This document shows, in pieces, positions 43,988-51,911 of a stretch of 64,000 nucleotides of DNA (the first letter of the stretch is position 1; every line of letters begins with the position of its first letter). The stretch spans positions 62,001 to 126,000 of the forward strand of contig JAKACT010000004.1 in NCBI GenBank assembly GCA_021821195.1, in the 5' to 3' direction. The DNA is from Pseudomonadota bacterium (GTDB lineage Bacteria > Pseudomonadota > Gammaproteobacteria > Xanthomonadales > Xanthomonadaceae). The translations under genes and the position numbers were made by a program. The notes under the pieces are model-generated. The model was not told the DNA's origin. It ran no database searches and was given only the letters and a program-made list of their open reading frames with translations.

Positions 43988-44488
43988 TCAGCCGCCGGCG
44001 ACGGCGAACACCAGCGCGTCGTTGGCATCCACCAGCCCGTGCTCGCGCAGCCACCGCCAAGCGTCGGCGGCGTCGTACTCGACATAGGCGCGGGCGGAGC
44101 CAAGCCGGAAGGTGTAGCCCCAGGCGTCCATGTCCGCCCAGACCCGCTGGCGGCCAACGCCGGGCAGGGCATCGCCCAGCAGGCCCTGCAGCACGCACAC
44201 CGCGTCTTCCTCGGGCACCGAGTCGGTGGCGTCGGTATGCACGCCGGCGCGGCGCTCCGGCGGCAGCACGATCAGGTGCCCGGCCTCGTGCAGCAGCGAA
44301 TGCACGGGGGTGTCGGCGCGGGCGTAGACGGTGGTGCCGATGATGCCGGCCTCGCTGTCGCCCCAGTAGCTGCCGGGAATGGGCTCGCCGTCGGCCACGC
44401 GCGCAAGCGCCAGCCCGTAGCGGGCCAGCAGTGCGCGCGGCGCATCGAAACCGATGTCGGCCAAGGCCAGCACCGGCGGGGTTTCCAC
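43988..44488 (-). CDS. Hypothetical protein with HExxH motif (possible zincin)
   Basis: This is a 166-residue protein with a GTG start and no signal peptide or membrane segment. The only clear motif is HSLLHEAGHLIVLPPERR (near residue 85), an HExxH zinc-binding site typical of metallopeptidases. Acidic residues follow in DSVPEEDAVCVLQ, a possible third ligand. The C-terminal part has AWRWLREHGLVDANDAL. I do not recognise a named family. It sits between the M2 peptidase and minE on the same strand, 20 bases downstream of minE, so it may be the last gene of the min operon. Confidence 0.65.
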   Translation of the reverse strand: METPPVLALADIGFDAPRALLARYGLALARVADGEPIPGSYWGDSEAGIIGTTVYARADTPVHSLLHEAGHLIVLPPERRAGVHTDATDSVPEEDAVCVLQGLLGDALPGVGRQRVWADMDAWGYTFRLGSARAYVEYDAADAWRWLREHGLVDANDALVFAVAGG

Positions 44489-44508
44489 GGCGGGTGGCCG
44501 GGCCGTGC

Positions 44509-44772
44509 TCAGGCCGGCGAGGCGCCGCGTTCCGGCAGCGACACCGAGATGTCCAGCACGTCGTGCTCGCCGTCCTTGACCACGTCCACCTTGACCGCGT
44601 CGGTGTCCACGTTCACGTACTTGCGGATCACTTCCAGGATCTCGCGCCGCATCAGCGGCAGGTAGTCCGGCGCGCCGGCCGAGCTGCGCTCCTGCGCGAT
44701 GATGATCTGCAGGCGGTTCTTGGCGACCGAGGCGGTGTTCTTCTTGGGCTTGAGGAAATCAAAAATAGCCAT
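44509..44772 (-). CDS. minE: Cell division topological specificity factor MinE
   Basis: The 87-residue MinE stimulates MinD ATPase and drives pole-to-pole oscillation, so that MinCD inhibits division away from midcell. The N-terminus [20 protein letters not shown] is the membrane and anti-MinCD region. The C-terminal topological domain contains [20 protein letters not shown]. It follows minD by three bases. Confidence 0.95.
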   Translation of the reverse strand: MAIFDFLKPKKNTASVAKNRLQIIIAQERSSAGAPDYLPLMRREILEVIRKYVNVDTDAVKVDVVKDGEHDVLDISVSLPERGASPA

Positions 44773-44775
44773 GCC

Positions 44776-45588
44776 TCAACCCCCGAACAACTTGCTGAAG
44801 AAGCCTTTCTTTTCCACCGTGGTGAAGCGCAGCGGGCGCTCTTCGCCCAGCAGCCGCGCCACCGCATCGTCATAGGCCTGCCCGGCGATGGACTCGCCGT
44901 CCATGATCACCGGCTCGCCCTTGTTGGAAGCATTGAGCACGTCGCCCGACTCGGGGATCACGCCGATGGTCTTCAGGCCCAGCACTTCCTCGACGTCGTT
45001 GATCGACAGCATTTCGCCGCTCTCCACCCGCACCGGGCTGTAGCGGGTCAGCAGCAGGTGCGCCGAGACTTCGCCATCGCTGCGCTCGGCGCGATGGGTC
45101 TTGGAGGCCAGCAAGCCCAGCACGCGGTCGGAGTCGCGCACGCTGGAGACTTCCGGGTTCACCACCACGATCGCCTTGTCGGCGAAATACATCGCCAGGA
45201 ACGCGCCCTTCTCGATGCCGGCCGGACTGTCGCAGATGACGTAGTCGAAGCCTTCGGCGGCCAGGTCCTTCAGCACCTTCTCCACGCCGTCCTTGCTCAG
45301 CGCGTCCTTGTCGCGGGTCTGGCTGGCGGCCAGCACGTACAGGTTGTCGAAGCGCTTGTCCTTGATCAACGCTTGCTTGAGGGTGGCCTCGCCGTGGATC
45401 ACGTTGACGAAGTCGTACACCACCCGGCGTTCGCAGCCCATGATCAGGTCGAGGTTGCGCAGGCCGACGTCGAAGTCGATGACCGCGACTTTCTTGCCGC
45501 GGCGGGCGAGACCGGTGGCGATGCTGGCGCTGGTCGTGGTCTTGCCGACGCCGCCCTTGCCCGAGGTGACTACGATGATCTCAGCCAA
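44776..45588 (-). CDS. minD: Septum site-determining ATPase MinD
   Basis: This membrane-associated ParA-type ATPase recruits MinC and is displaced by MinE. The start is the TTG at 45588, preceded by GAGGAAG at good spacing; it gives the standard AEIIVVTSGKGGVGKTT N-terminus and 270 residues. The deviant Walker A GKGGVGKT is at residues 10-17. The C-terminal amphipathic membrane-targeting helix is EKKGFFSKLFGG. minC ends 34 bases upstream and minE starts three bases downstream. Confidence 0.95.
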   Translation of the reverse strand: MAEIIVVTSGKGGVGKTTTSASIATGLARRGKKVAVIDFDVGLRNLDLIMGCERRVVYDFVNVIHGEATLKQALIKDKRFDNLYVLAASQTRDKDALSKDGVEKVLKDLAAEGFDYVICDSPAGIEKGAFLAMYFADKAIVVVNPEVSSVRDSDRVLGLLASKTHRAERSDGEVSAHLLLTRYSPVRVESGEMLSINDVEEVLGLKTIGVIPESGDVLNASNKGEPVIMDGESIAGQAYDDAVARLLGEERPLRFTTVEKKGFFSKLFGG

Positions 45589-45622
45589 GTTGGCTTCCTC
45601 CGTGATGCTGTGGGAGCGGCGT

Positions 45623-46393
45623 TCAGTCGAGCGCCGCAAGCTTGAGTTGTCCGTGTTCCAGCCACACCTGCACGGCCTTGCCGCGCAGTTCGGCGGGGAT
45701 GTCTTCCATCACCTTGTAGTGCCCGGCCACCGCGACGAGTTCGGCATGGAACTCGCGGCAGAAGATCCGGGCGCCTTCGTTGCCGCGCGCACCGGCCAGG
45801 GCGCGGCCGCGCAGTGCACCGTAGATGTGGATGCTGCCATCGGCAAGCACTTCCGCGCCAGCGCCGACCGTGGCCAGCACGGTCAGGTCGCGCTGTTCGG
45901 CGTAGACCTGCTGGCCGGAACGCACCGGCGTGGCCTGGATCAGGCCGGGCGCGGCCGCGCTGGCGGCTGCTGGGGTGGCTACGGGGGCAGGGGGCGGCTC
46001 GGCCGCGCGGGGCGGTTCCGGGGCGCGGGCCGGCGCCGGCGCTTCGTCGGCGCGTTCGTACTGGGCGCGGAACTTGGCCAGCAGCGGCAGGCCCAGCTGC
46101 CGTGAAAGTGCGTCGATTTCCTTGGTGCCGTAGGCCAGTGCGACCGGCAGTACGCCGGCATCGCGCAGGCCTTCCACCAGCGCGCGCGCCTCGTCGAGGC
46201 TGGGCGCCTTGCTCAGGCCGCCGAAGTCCAGCACCACCGCGGCGCGGGCGAATAGGTTGGGCGCGCGCTGCACGCGCTCGGCCATCTCCGCGGCCAGCTG
46301 CGCCGGGTCGAGGCTGCGCACCCGCAGGTTGGCGATGCCGACCTGGCCGAACTTCAGTTCGCCCGCCTGCGCGTAATCGGCCTGCGCGCTCAT
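45623..46393 (-). CDS. minC: Septum site-determining protein MinC
   Basis: This FtsZ inhibitor acts with MinD. The start at 46393 gives 256 residues. The N-terminal FtsZ-binding domain (about residues 10-110) is followed by an Ala/Pro-rich linker of roughly 35 residues (APAPARAPEPPRAAEPPPAP). The C-terminal beta-helix that binds MinD begins at TPVRSGQQVYAEQRDLTVLA. The start overlaps the stop of an upstream GNAT gene (ATGA), so minC is probably translated by coupling. Confidence 0.94.
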   Translation of the reverse strand: MSAQADYAQAGELKFGQVGIANLRVRSLDPAQLAAEMAERVQRAPNLFARAAVVLDFGGLSKAPSLDEARALVEGLRDAGVLPVALAYGTKEIDALSRQLGLPLLAKFRAQYERADEAPAPARAPEPPRAAEPPPAPVATPAAASAAAPGLIQATPVRSGQQVYAEQRDLTVLATVGAGAEVLADGSIHIYGALRGRALAGARGNEGARIFCREFHAELVAVAGHYKVMEDIPAELRGKAVQVWLEHGQLKLAALD

Positions 46394-47007
46394 GCGCAGG
46401 CGCCCCGTGCCGACAGGCTGGCGGCGACGTGGCTGCGTGGGCGCTGCAGCCACGGTTCGTCGGGCAAGGCGTCGCCGTAGGTATCGCGTACCCACGGGTA
46501 GCTGCACAAGAGTTTCATCAGCATCGCCGCGCGCAGGTCGTGGCCGGGGCCTTCAGCCGAAGGCATGACGTTCTGGCCGACTTCGCGGAAGCCGAAGCTG
46601 CCGTGGAACAGCAGGGCGTGGTCGGCACCGTGTTCGAGGAACACCTCGCAGGCCAGGTGCGGGTAGCGCAGCTCGGCATAGCTCTGCACGTCGGCGTACA
46701 GCGCGCGGCCGACGCCGCCGCCGCGGCGGCGGCTGGCCACCACCACGCGGTCGATGTAGAAGAAATCGGGGTAGCGCTCGCGGAACCAGGCGAAGTTGAC
46801 GCTGTCGTGCTGGGCGTGCGCGCCGAAGCCGATCAGGAAGCCGGCCATCGCGCCGTCGCGCTCGGCCACGCGGAAGTACTCGGCGCGGTCGAACAGCTGG
46901 CGCAGGCGGGCAGAGTCCAGGGGAAGGATCGCAGGACCTGCCGCGTTGTTGAGGGCGAGGACGGAATCCAGCTCGTGCTCGCGCACGTCGCGGATGGCGA
47001 TCGACAT
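46390..47007 (-). CDS. GNAT family N-acetyltransferase
   Basis: This is a 205-residue GNAT protein. The start at 47007 (MSIAIRDV) is preceded by GGGAG and AAGGA. The acetyl-CoA site is visible as VVVASRRRGGGVGRALYADV, near residue 90, and the C-terminal part has HGSFGFREVGQNVM. The acceptor substrate is unknown. It overlaps minC by four bases and is the apparent first gene of the min operon. It is divergent from a histidine kinase gene with 145 bases between the starts. Confidence 0.85.
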   Translation of the reverse strand: MSIAIRDVREHELDSVLALNNAAGPAILPLDSARLRQLFDRAEYFRVAERDGAMAGFLIGFGAHAQHDSVNFAWFRERYPDFFYIDRVVVASRRRGGGVGRALYADVQSYAELRYPHLACEVFLEHGADHALLFHGSFGFREVGQNVMPSAEGPGHDLRAAMLMKLLCSYPWVRDTYGDALPDEPWLQRPRSHVAASLSARGACA

Positions 47008-47141
47008 TCCTTGGAACTCCCTTTGAAACTCCGGATGGCTGCTACACGTGGTCCGCGGTGCGGGCCACAGGCGATTATCGCATGCGCCGCCGGGGCGCGC
47101 CCCATGACCTTTGATGCAGGGCGCGGCGGGGCGCAAGGCGG

Positions 47142-47147
47142 TATAAG
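47142..47147 (+). promoter_or_regulatory. -10 box of the histidine kinase gene, leaderless geometry
   Basis: TATAAG ends five bases before the ATG at 47153. No ribosome site is visible. A TTGATG lies upstream but too far to be a regular -35. Confidence 0.45.
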
Positions 47148-47152
47148 ACGCC

Positions 47153-48343
47153 ATGTTCGCCCGAATCCCCCACACCCGCCTGCTGCGCTATGCCGGCCTA
47201 TTCACCTGGGCGATGGTGGGCCTGCCGCTGCTGTATTTCTGGCTGCGGCCGCAGCAGGTCGCCGGCGGCGACAACCTGGCCATGCCCTGGCAGGGCTGGG
47301 TGGCCTATATCGCATTCGGCGCCGGCTATGTCTGGCTGACCCGCAACCTGGGTGGGCGCCGGCGCAGCGCCGCCGACTACCTGTTGCTGCTGGTGCTCAC
47401 CGCGGCCGCGCTGGGGGTCAGCTATTTCAGCGGTACCGGCATGGGCAGCGTGCTGCTGATGGTGGCGGCCTGCGTGTTCCCGTGGCTGCTGCCGCTGCCG
47501 CTGGGGGTGGCGTGGCTGCTGGTCAGCCAGCTGGCGGTGGCGCCGGTGTTCATCCGTTGGCTGGGCTTCCCGCCGATGGAAGCGCTGATGCAGTCGATGC
47601 TGTACGCGGGCTTCTCCGGCTTCGTGTTCGTGGTCAGCCTGGTCGCCCTGCAGCAGGCGCAGGCACGCGAGGAGCAGCGCCGCCTCAACGCCGAGCTGCG
47701 CGCCACCCGCGCCCTGCTGGCGGACAGCGCGCGGGTCAACGAGCGCACCCGCATCTCGCGCGAACTGCACGACCTGCTGGGCCACCACCTCACCGCGCTC
47801 AGCCTGAACCTGGAAGTGGCCGGCCACCTGTCCGAAGGGCGCGTGCGCGAGCACGTGCAGCAGGCCCATACGCTGGCCCGCCTGCTGCTGACCGACGTGC
47901 GCGAAGCGGTCAGCCAGCTGCGCGAGGGCGGTGCGATCGACCTGGGCGCCGCGCTGCGACCGTTGGCCGAGAACGTGCCCAAGCTCGCCATCGAAATGGA
48001 CATCGAGCAGCCGCTCACCGTCGACGACCCCGAGCGCGCGCACGTGCTGCTGCGCTGCGCGCAGGAAGCCATCACCAACGTGGTGCGGCATGCCGGCGCC
48101 ACCCGGCTGTGGCTGGCGGCGCGGCGGGATGGGCACGATATCGTCCTGCAGGTGCGCGACGATGGCCGCGGCAGCGAGCAGGTGCTGCCGGGCAACGGCC
48201 TGCGCGGCCTTGGCGAGCGCCTGCGCCAACATGGTGGACGCCTCGACATCGATACCCGCCGCGGGCAGGGTTTCCAGCTCACCATCACCCTGCCGGTGGC
48301 GCCGAATGCCGCCACCCGCCTCCCCGAAGGAGTCATCGCATGA
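47153..48343 (+). CDS. Sensor histidine kinase, DesK/NarX-like (HisKA_3)
   Basis: This is a 396-residue sensor kinase with four to five membrane segments in residues 10-165 and no large periplasmic domain, like DesK. The HisKA_3 box RTRISRELHDLLGHHLTALS carries the phospho-His near residue 205. The HATPase has LRCAQEAITNVVRHAGAT, VRDDGRGSEQV and GNGLRGLGERLRQHGG. It overlaps its response regulator by four bases (ATGA). The input may be membrane state, by analogy with DesK; this is inference. Confidence 0.9.
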   Translation: MFARIPHTRLLRYAGLFTWAMVGLPLLYFWLRPQQVAGGDNLAMPWQGWVAYIAFGAGYVWLTRNLGGRRRSAADYLLLLVLTAAALGVSYFSGTGMGSVLLMVAACVFPWLLPLPLGVAWLLVSQLAVAPVFIRWLGFPPMEALMQSMLYAGFSGFVFVVSLVALQQAQAREEQRRLNAELRATRALLADSARVNERTRISRELHDLLGHHLTALSLNLEVAGHLSEGRVREHVQQAHTLARLLLTDVREAVSQLREGGAIDLGAALRPLAENVPKLAIEMDIEQPLTVDDPERAHVLLRCAQEAITNVVRHAGATRLWLAARRDGHDIVLQVRDDGRGSEQVLPGNGLRGLGERLRQHGGRLDIDTRRGQGFQLTITLPVAPNAATRLPEGVIA

Positions 48344-48996
48344 CCCGATCCACCCCGATCAGCGTGTTCCTGGTGGACGACCAGACCCTGGTGCGCCAGG
48401 GCATCCGTTCGTTGCTCGCCCTGGCCGAGGGGATCGAAGTCGTGGCGGAAGCCTCCGACGGTCGCCAGGCGGTGGAACGCATCCCGGAAGTGAAGCCGGA
48501 CGTGGTGCTGATGGACATGCGGATGCCGGTGATGTCCGGGCTGGAGGCCCTGCAGGCGATGGGCCGCGCCGGCACCCTGCCGCCCACCATCATCCTCACC
48601 ACCTTCGACGACGACGCGCTGGTGCTGGCGGGGATCAAGGCCGGCGCCAAGGGCTACCTGCTCAAGGACGTGTCGTTGGAGCAGCTGGTGGACGCCATCC
48701 AGGCCGTGGCCGGCGGTGGTTCGCTGGTGCAGCCGGCGGTGACCCAGCGCCTGCTGTCGGGGCTGGAGCACATGCGCAACGAGTTCGTCAGCCTGGACCG
48801 ACCGGATCCGCTGACCGACCGGGAAACCGAGATCCTGCGGCTGATGGCCTCGGGCTTCTCCAACAAGGAAATCGCCAATTCGCTGGGCGTGGCCGAAGGC
48901 ACCATCAAGAACCACGTGTCCAACATCCTCAGCAAGCTCGGCGTGCGCGACCGTACGCGCGCAGTGCTCAAGGCGTTCGAGCTGCAGTTGGTCTGA
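48340..48996 (+). CDS. NarL/LuxR-family response regulator
   Basis: This is a 218-residue response regulator paired with the upstream kinase. The receiver has the acidic pocket VDDQ near residue 13, phospho-acceptor Asp59 in VLMDMRMP and the Lys in KGYLLKDVSLEQL. The LuxR helix-turn-helix is LTDRETEILRLMASGFSNKE with GVAEGTIKNHVSNILSKLGV. The start overlaps the kinase stop. The regulon is unknown; no obvious target such as an ABC transporter or desaturase is adjacent. Confidence 0.93.
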   Translation: MTRSTPISVFLVDDQTLVRQGIRSLLALAEGIEVVAEASDGRQAVERIPEVKPDVVLMDMRMPVMSGLEALQAMGRAGTLPPTIILTTFDDDALVLAGIKAGAKGYLLKDVSLEQLVDAIQAVAGGGSLVQPAVTQRLLSGLEHMRNEFVSLDRPDPLTDRETEILRLMASGFSNKEIANSLGVAEGTIKNHVSNILSKLGVRDRTRAVLKAFELQLV

Positions 48997-49003
48997 CCGC
49001 CGG

Positions 49004-49036
49004 TGCCCGCTTCCCGCGCCGCGGCGGGCGCGGGCA
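49004..49036 (+). terminator. GC-rich hairpin after the response regulator
   Basis: Nested inverted repeats (outer TGCCCGC / GCGGGCA, inner CCCGC / GCGGG) lie eight bases past the stop and are followed by TTCG. It lacks a real T-tract. The other 130 bases before the SRPBCC gene hold TTTTTT at 49059 and nothing certain. Confidence 0.4.
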
Positions 49037-49167
49037 TTCGTGGCCGGATTGGTGGCCGCCGTCGCGTTTTTTCGCCCCCATACCCTCGCCGCCGATGGTT
49101 GCAGTTTGCTACGATGGCGAGTCCGTGCGGCCCAAGGCCGTTGGCGGCCTTTCCCGGAGATTCCTGA

Positions 49168-50229
49168 ATGACTCGTCTGCTCGAGATCCTGATTTCGCTC
49201 GCGATCGTCGTGGCGCTGTACCTAGTGGTTGGCCTGGCGTTGCCGTCTTCGCGCCACCTGGTGGAGAAGATCGAAACCAACCGCAAGCTCACCATCGTGT
49301 TCGATACCCTCAACAGCTTCCGTCGCTTCAAGGACTGGAACACGTTGGCGCTGCGCGACCCGCGCATGCAGGTCACCCTGTCCGGTCCGGAGGAGGGTGA
49401 GGGCGCCCAGTTCGACTATGTGTCGGACAAGCGGGGCGTGGGCACTGGTTCTTGGAAGATCGTCGAGAGCGTGCCGCGCGAGAAGATCGCGTTCGCAATC
49501 GAAAACGAGGAGCGCGGCACCGACAAGCGCACCACGTTCACCTTCAAGCCGACCGGCCGCAACAACCGCAACGTCGAGATCATCCAGACCTACGACGTCG
49601 ACTACGGTTGGAACCTGATTGGCCGCTTCGCCGGCCTGTACGTCACCCGCCACGTGGGCGACGACATGAAGATGGGCCTGACCCGCCTGGTCAACATGCT
49701 GGCCGCGGTGCCGAACGTCGACTATGCGGTCAAGGACAGCAAGATGACCACCCCGAAGGTGGTTGAGCGCCCGGCCGAGGACCTGCTGGTCGTCAGCGCC
49801 GGTGCGGTCGAGCGCGGCAACGCGCAGATCCAGGCCTCGATGACTGCCAACAGCGAGTGGATCAAGCGCGTGATCGACGCCAACGGCCTCGAGGCGGTCG
49901 GGCCGCTGCGCATCGTCACCACCGACCTGGGCCGCGAGACCTACACGTTCGACGTGGTCCAGCCGGTCCGCAAGAAGGATGGTGGCGCGATCACCAGCGT
50001 CGCCACCCAGGGCCCCGTGCAGCACGTGCAGAGCCCGGCCTCGAAGGCCGCGGTGGCGTCCTACACCGGCTATATGGCCGAGCTGGAGAACGTCCGCAAC
50101 GCGCTGCGCGCATGGGCCGCGACCCATGGGCATGAAGTGAAGGACCGCGCCTTCGAGGACTACAAGTCCGGCGTGTCCGGCGCCTTCACCGAAAACGGCC
50201 AGTTCGACGTCTACTGGCCGGTGAAGTAA
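49168..50229 (+). CDS. SRPBCC-domain membrane-anchored protein
   Basis: This is a 353-residue protein with an N-terminal membrane anchor (LLEILISLAIVVALYLVVGL). It is followed by an SRPBCC/polyketide-cyclase-like ligand-binding domain (EKIETNRKLTIVFDTLNSFR to about residue 160). The C-terminal half looks GyrI-like (SMTANSEWIKRVIDANGLEA ... YTFDVVQPV). Related xanthomonad proteins are annotated polyketide cyclase or SRPBCC family; no reaction is known. CGGAG precedes the ATG. A strong hairpin follows. Confidence 0.75.
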   Translation: MTRLLEILISLAIVVALYLVVGLALPSSRHLVEKIETNRKLTIVFDTLNSFRRFKDWNTLALRDPRMQVTLSGPEEGEGAQFDYVSDKRGVGTGSWKIVESVPREKIAFAIENEERGTDKRTTFTFKPTGRNNRNVEIIQTYDVDYGWNLIGRFAGLYVTRHVGDDMKMGLTRLVNMLAAVPNVDYAVKDSKMTTPKVVERPAEDLLVVSAGAVERGNAQIQASMTANSEWIKRVIDANGLEAVGPLRIVTTDLGRETYTFDVVQPVRKKDGGAITSVATQGPVQHVQSPASKAAVASYTGYMAELENVRNALRAWAATHGHEVKDRAFEDYKSGVSGAFTENGQFDVYWPVK

Positions 50230-50256
50230 CCGCTACGCGCAAGCCATCGCGATGCC

Positions 50257-50290
50257 TGCAAACGCCGCGTTTCGACGCGGCGTTTGCATT
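50257..50290 (+). terminator. Terminator after the SRPBCC gene
   Basis: A 13-bp perfect stem (TGCAAACGCCGCG / CGCGGCGTTTGCA) with a 6-base loop is followed by TTTGC. It lies 27 bases beyond the stop. Confidence 0.7.
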
Positions 50291-50320
50291 TGCGGCGGCG
50301 CTTGCAGGCAAAATGCACGC

Positions 50321-50695
50321 ATGAACAGCCACGCTGCCCCCGCCTTCGTCGTCTATCGGCGCTACCTCGCCGCCATCGGCAGCCTGCTGGCCGCGTTGGC
50401 GGTGGCGCTGTCCGCCTACGCGATGCACGCCGCCGCGCCGGAGGCGCAGCCACGCTTGCTGCAGGCTGCGATCCTTGCCTTTGCCCATGGGCTGGCGCTG
50501 ACCGCACTGGCACCGCTGGCGCAGCGGCCGATGGGCCTGTTGGCATTGGCGATGCTGCTGGGCGGGGTGTTCCTGTTCTGCGGCAGCTTGCTGGCGGTGG
50601 TGGTGCTTGGGCTATCGCCGATGTTGGCCCCGTTCGGCGGCGCGCTGATGATCAGCGGTTGGCTGCTGCACGCCTACGACCGGTTGCGTGGCTGA
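50321..50695 (+). CDS. DUF423 family membrane protein
   Basis: This is a 124-residue protein with four predicted membrane segments: AIGSLLAALAVALSAYAMHA, the AAILAFAHGLALTAL region, LALAMLLGGVFLFCGSLLAV and the C-terminal PFGGALMISGWLLHAYDRL. It matches the DUF423 family (YgdD in E. coli). The function is unknown. CAAAAT ends six bases before the ATG (a weak -10), and no ribosome site is seen. The glycosylase gene starts 13 bases after its stop. Confidence 0.82.
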   Translation: MNSHAAPAFVVYRRYLAAIGSLLAALAVALSAYAMHAAAPEAQPRLLQAAILAFAHGLALTALAPLAQRPMGLLALAMLLGGVFLFCGSLLAVVVLGLSPMLAPFGGALMISGWLLHAYDRLRG

Positions 50696-50708
50696 GGCGG
50701 GACGGAGC

Positions 50709-51374
50709 ATGGCCCGCGGATTCGATGTGGAGGCGGCGTTCGCGCACCTGTGCAAGCGCGACCGCAAGCTGGGTGCGTGGATGCGCCGGTTGGACCCGAT
50801 CGCGGCCAATCCGCAGTGGCGCAAGCCGTTCGACCCGGTGGATGCGCTGGCCCGCGCCATCCTCTACCAGCAGCTCAGTGGCAAGGCGGCGGCGACGATC
50901 GTCGGCCGCGTCGAAACCGCCATCGGCAGCGACCGCTTCCACTGCGACACGCTGGCGCGCATCGACGATGCCACGCTGCGCGGTTGCGGCGTGTCCGGCA
51001 ACAAGCTGCTCGCCCTGCGCGATCTGGCGCGACGCGAAGAGGCCGGCGAGATCCCCAGTTTGCGAAGGATGGCGGCGATGAGCGACGACGACATCGTCGC
51101 CGCGCTGGTGCCGGTCCGCGGCATCGGCCGCTGGACGGTGGAGATGATGCTGATGTTCCGGCTTGGCCGTCCCGACGTGCTGCCGATCGACGACCTCGGC
51201 ATCCGCAAGGGCGCGCAGGCGGTGGACAAGCTGGAAGCGATGCCGACCCCGAGGGAACTGGCGGTGCGCGGCGAACGCTGGGGGCCGTACCGCAGCTATG
51301 CCAGCTTCTACCTGTGGCGGATCGCCGATGCCGCCGCCGGCGCCAAGCAGGCGGTGGCGCGCTCGCAGGACTGA
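50709..51374 (+). CDS. DNA-3-methyladenine glycosylase II (AlkA-like, HhH-GPD)
   Basis: This is a 221-residue base-excision glycosylase for alkylated purines. Domain markers are PVDALARAILYQQLSGKAA, the helix-hairpin-helix VPVRGIGRWTVEMMLMFRLG and the catalytic Asp in DVLPIDDLGIRKG. It lacks the N-terminal domain of E. coli AlkA and fits the shorter single-domain type. The ATG at 50709 follows ACGGAGC; a GTG at 50688 would overlap the DUF423 stop. Confidence 0.9.
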   Translation: MARGFDVEAAFAHLCKRDRKLGAWMRRLDPIAANPQWRKPFDPVDALARAILYQQLSGKAAATIVGRVETAIGSDRFHCDTLARIDDATLRGCGVSGNKLLALRDLARREEAGEIPSLRRMAAMSDDDIVAALVPVRGIGRWTVEMMLMFRLGRPDVLPIDDLGIRKGAQAVDKLEAMPTPRELAVRGERWGPYRSYASFYLWRIADAAAGAKQAVARSQD

Positions 51375-51386
51375 GCGCCGCGGCGG

Positions 51387-51776
51387 CTAGGGGGCGAGCT
51401 TCGCGCCGGCCTCCAGCAGCAGCTTGCGCAGCTCGTGGCGATGGCAATGCGCCTCGTCCTCGCAATAACAGCCCACGCTGAAATCCGTGCCTTGCGACAG
51501 CGCCGCCAGCAGCGCGATGGCGTGCGCGGCATCGGGACGCTTCATCTCGCTGCGGTAATGCCTGAAGAAGTTGGCCCAATCCTTGGCGGTGACGGCGGCA
51601 TGGGCGATGTCCATCGCCGCCTGACTGGGCGCCACGGTGGGCAGCCAGACGTCGTAGAAGTCGCGCTTGGCGAATTCCGACTTCGGCACGCCGCGTGGCG
51701 GCCGGCGCACGGTGCCGATCCGAAGGCCTTCCCCGGGCAGGCGCGGGGAGCCAAGGCGAACGATGCGGATGGGCAT
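51387..51776 (-). CDS. DUF488 family protein
   Basis: This is a 129-residue member of the DUF488 family. It shows the typical pattern of a conserved N-terminal strand and loop (IRIVRLGSPRLPGEGLRIGT), PKSEFAKRDFYDVWLPTVAP in the middle and the Cys/His-rich end VGCYCEDEAHCHRHELRKLL. The function is unknown. A good ribosome site (GAGGAAATC) precedes the ATG. It converges on the glycosylase gene (12 bases between stops) and diverges from the TraB-family gene. Confidence 0.82.
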   Translation of the reverse strand: MPIRIVRLGSPRLPGEGLRIGTVRRPPRGVPKSEFAKRDFYDVWLPTVAPSQAAMDIAHAAVTAKDWANFFRHYRSEMKRPDAAHAIALLAALSQGTDFSVGCYCEDEAHCHRHELRKLLLEAGAKLAP

Positions 51777-51852
51777 GGGGATTTCCTCGGCGGGGACCGC
51801 CATCGAGGGTAGCGCAGCGCTCGCGCGGCCGTCGTGGATCCAGCCCACGGTT

Positions 51853-51880
51853 GAACTTCTTGCGGTGATAGGCGTCACAA
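51853..51880 (+). promoter_or_regulatory. Predicted sigma-E promoter of the TraB-family gene
   Basis: GAACTT at 51853-51858 is followed by exactly 16 bases and TCACAA at 51875-51880. This mirrors the rpoE promoter in this window (GAACTT-N16-TCATAA). The predicted start is near 51887, 25 bases before the ATG, leaving room for the GGAG ribosome site. Confidence 0.55.
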
Positions 51881-51911
51881 TTCGACTTCCCGCAGTCGAT
51901 GGAGCGAATGG

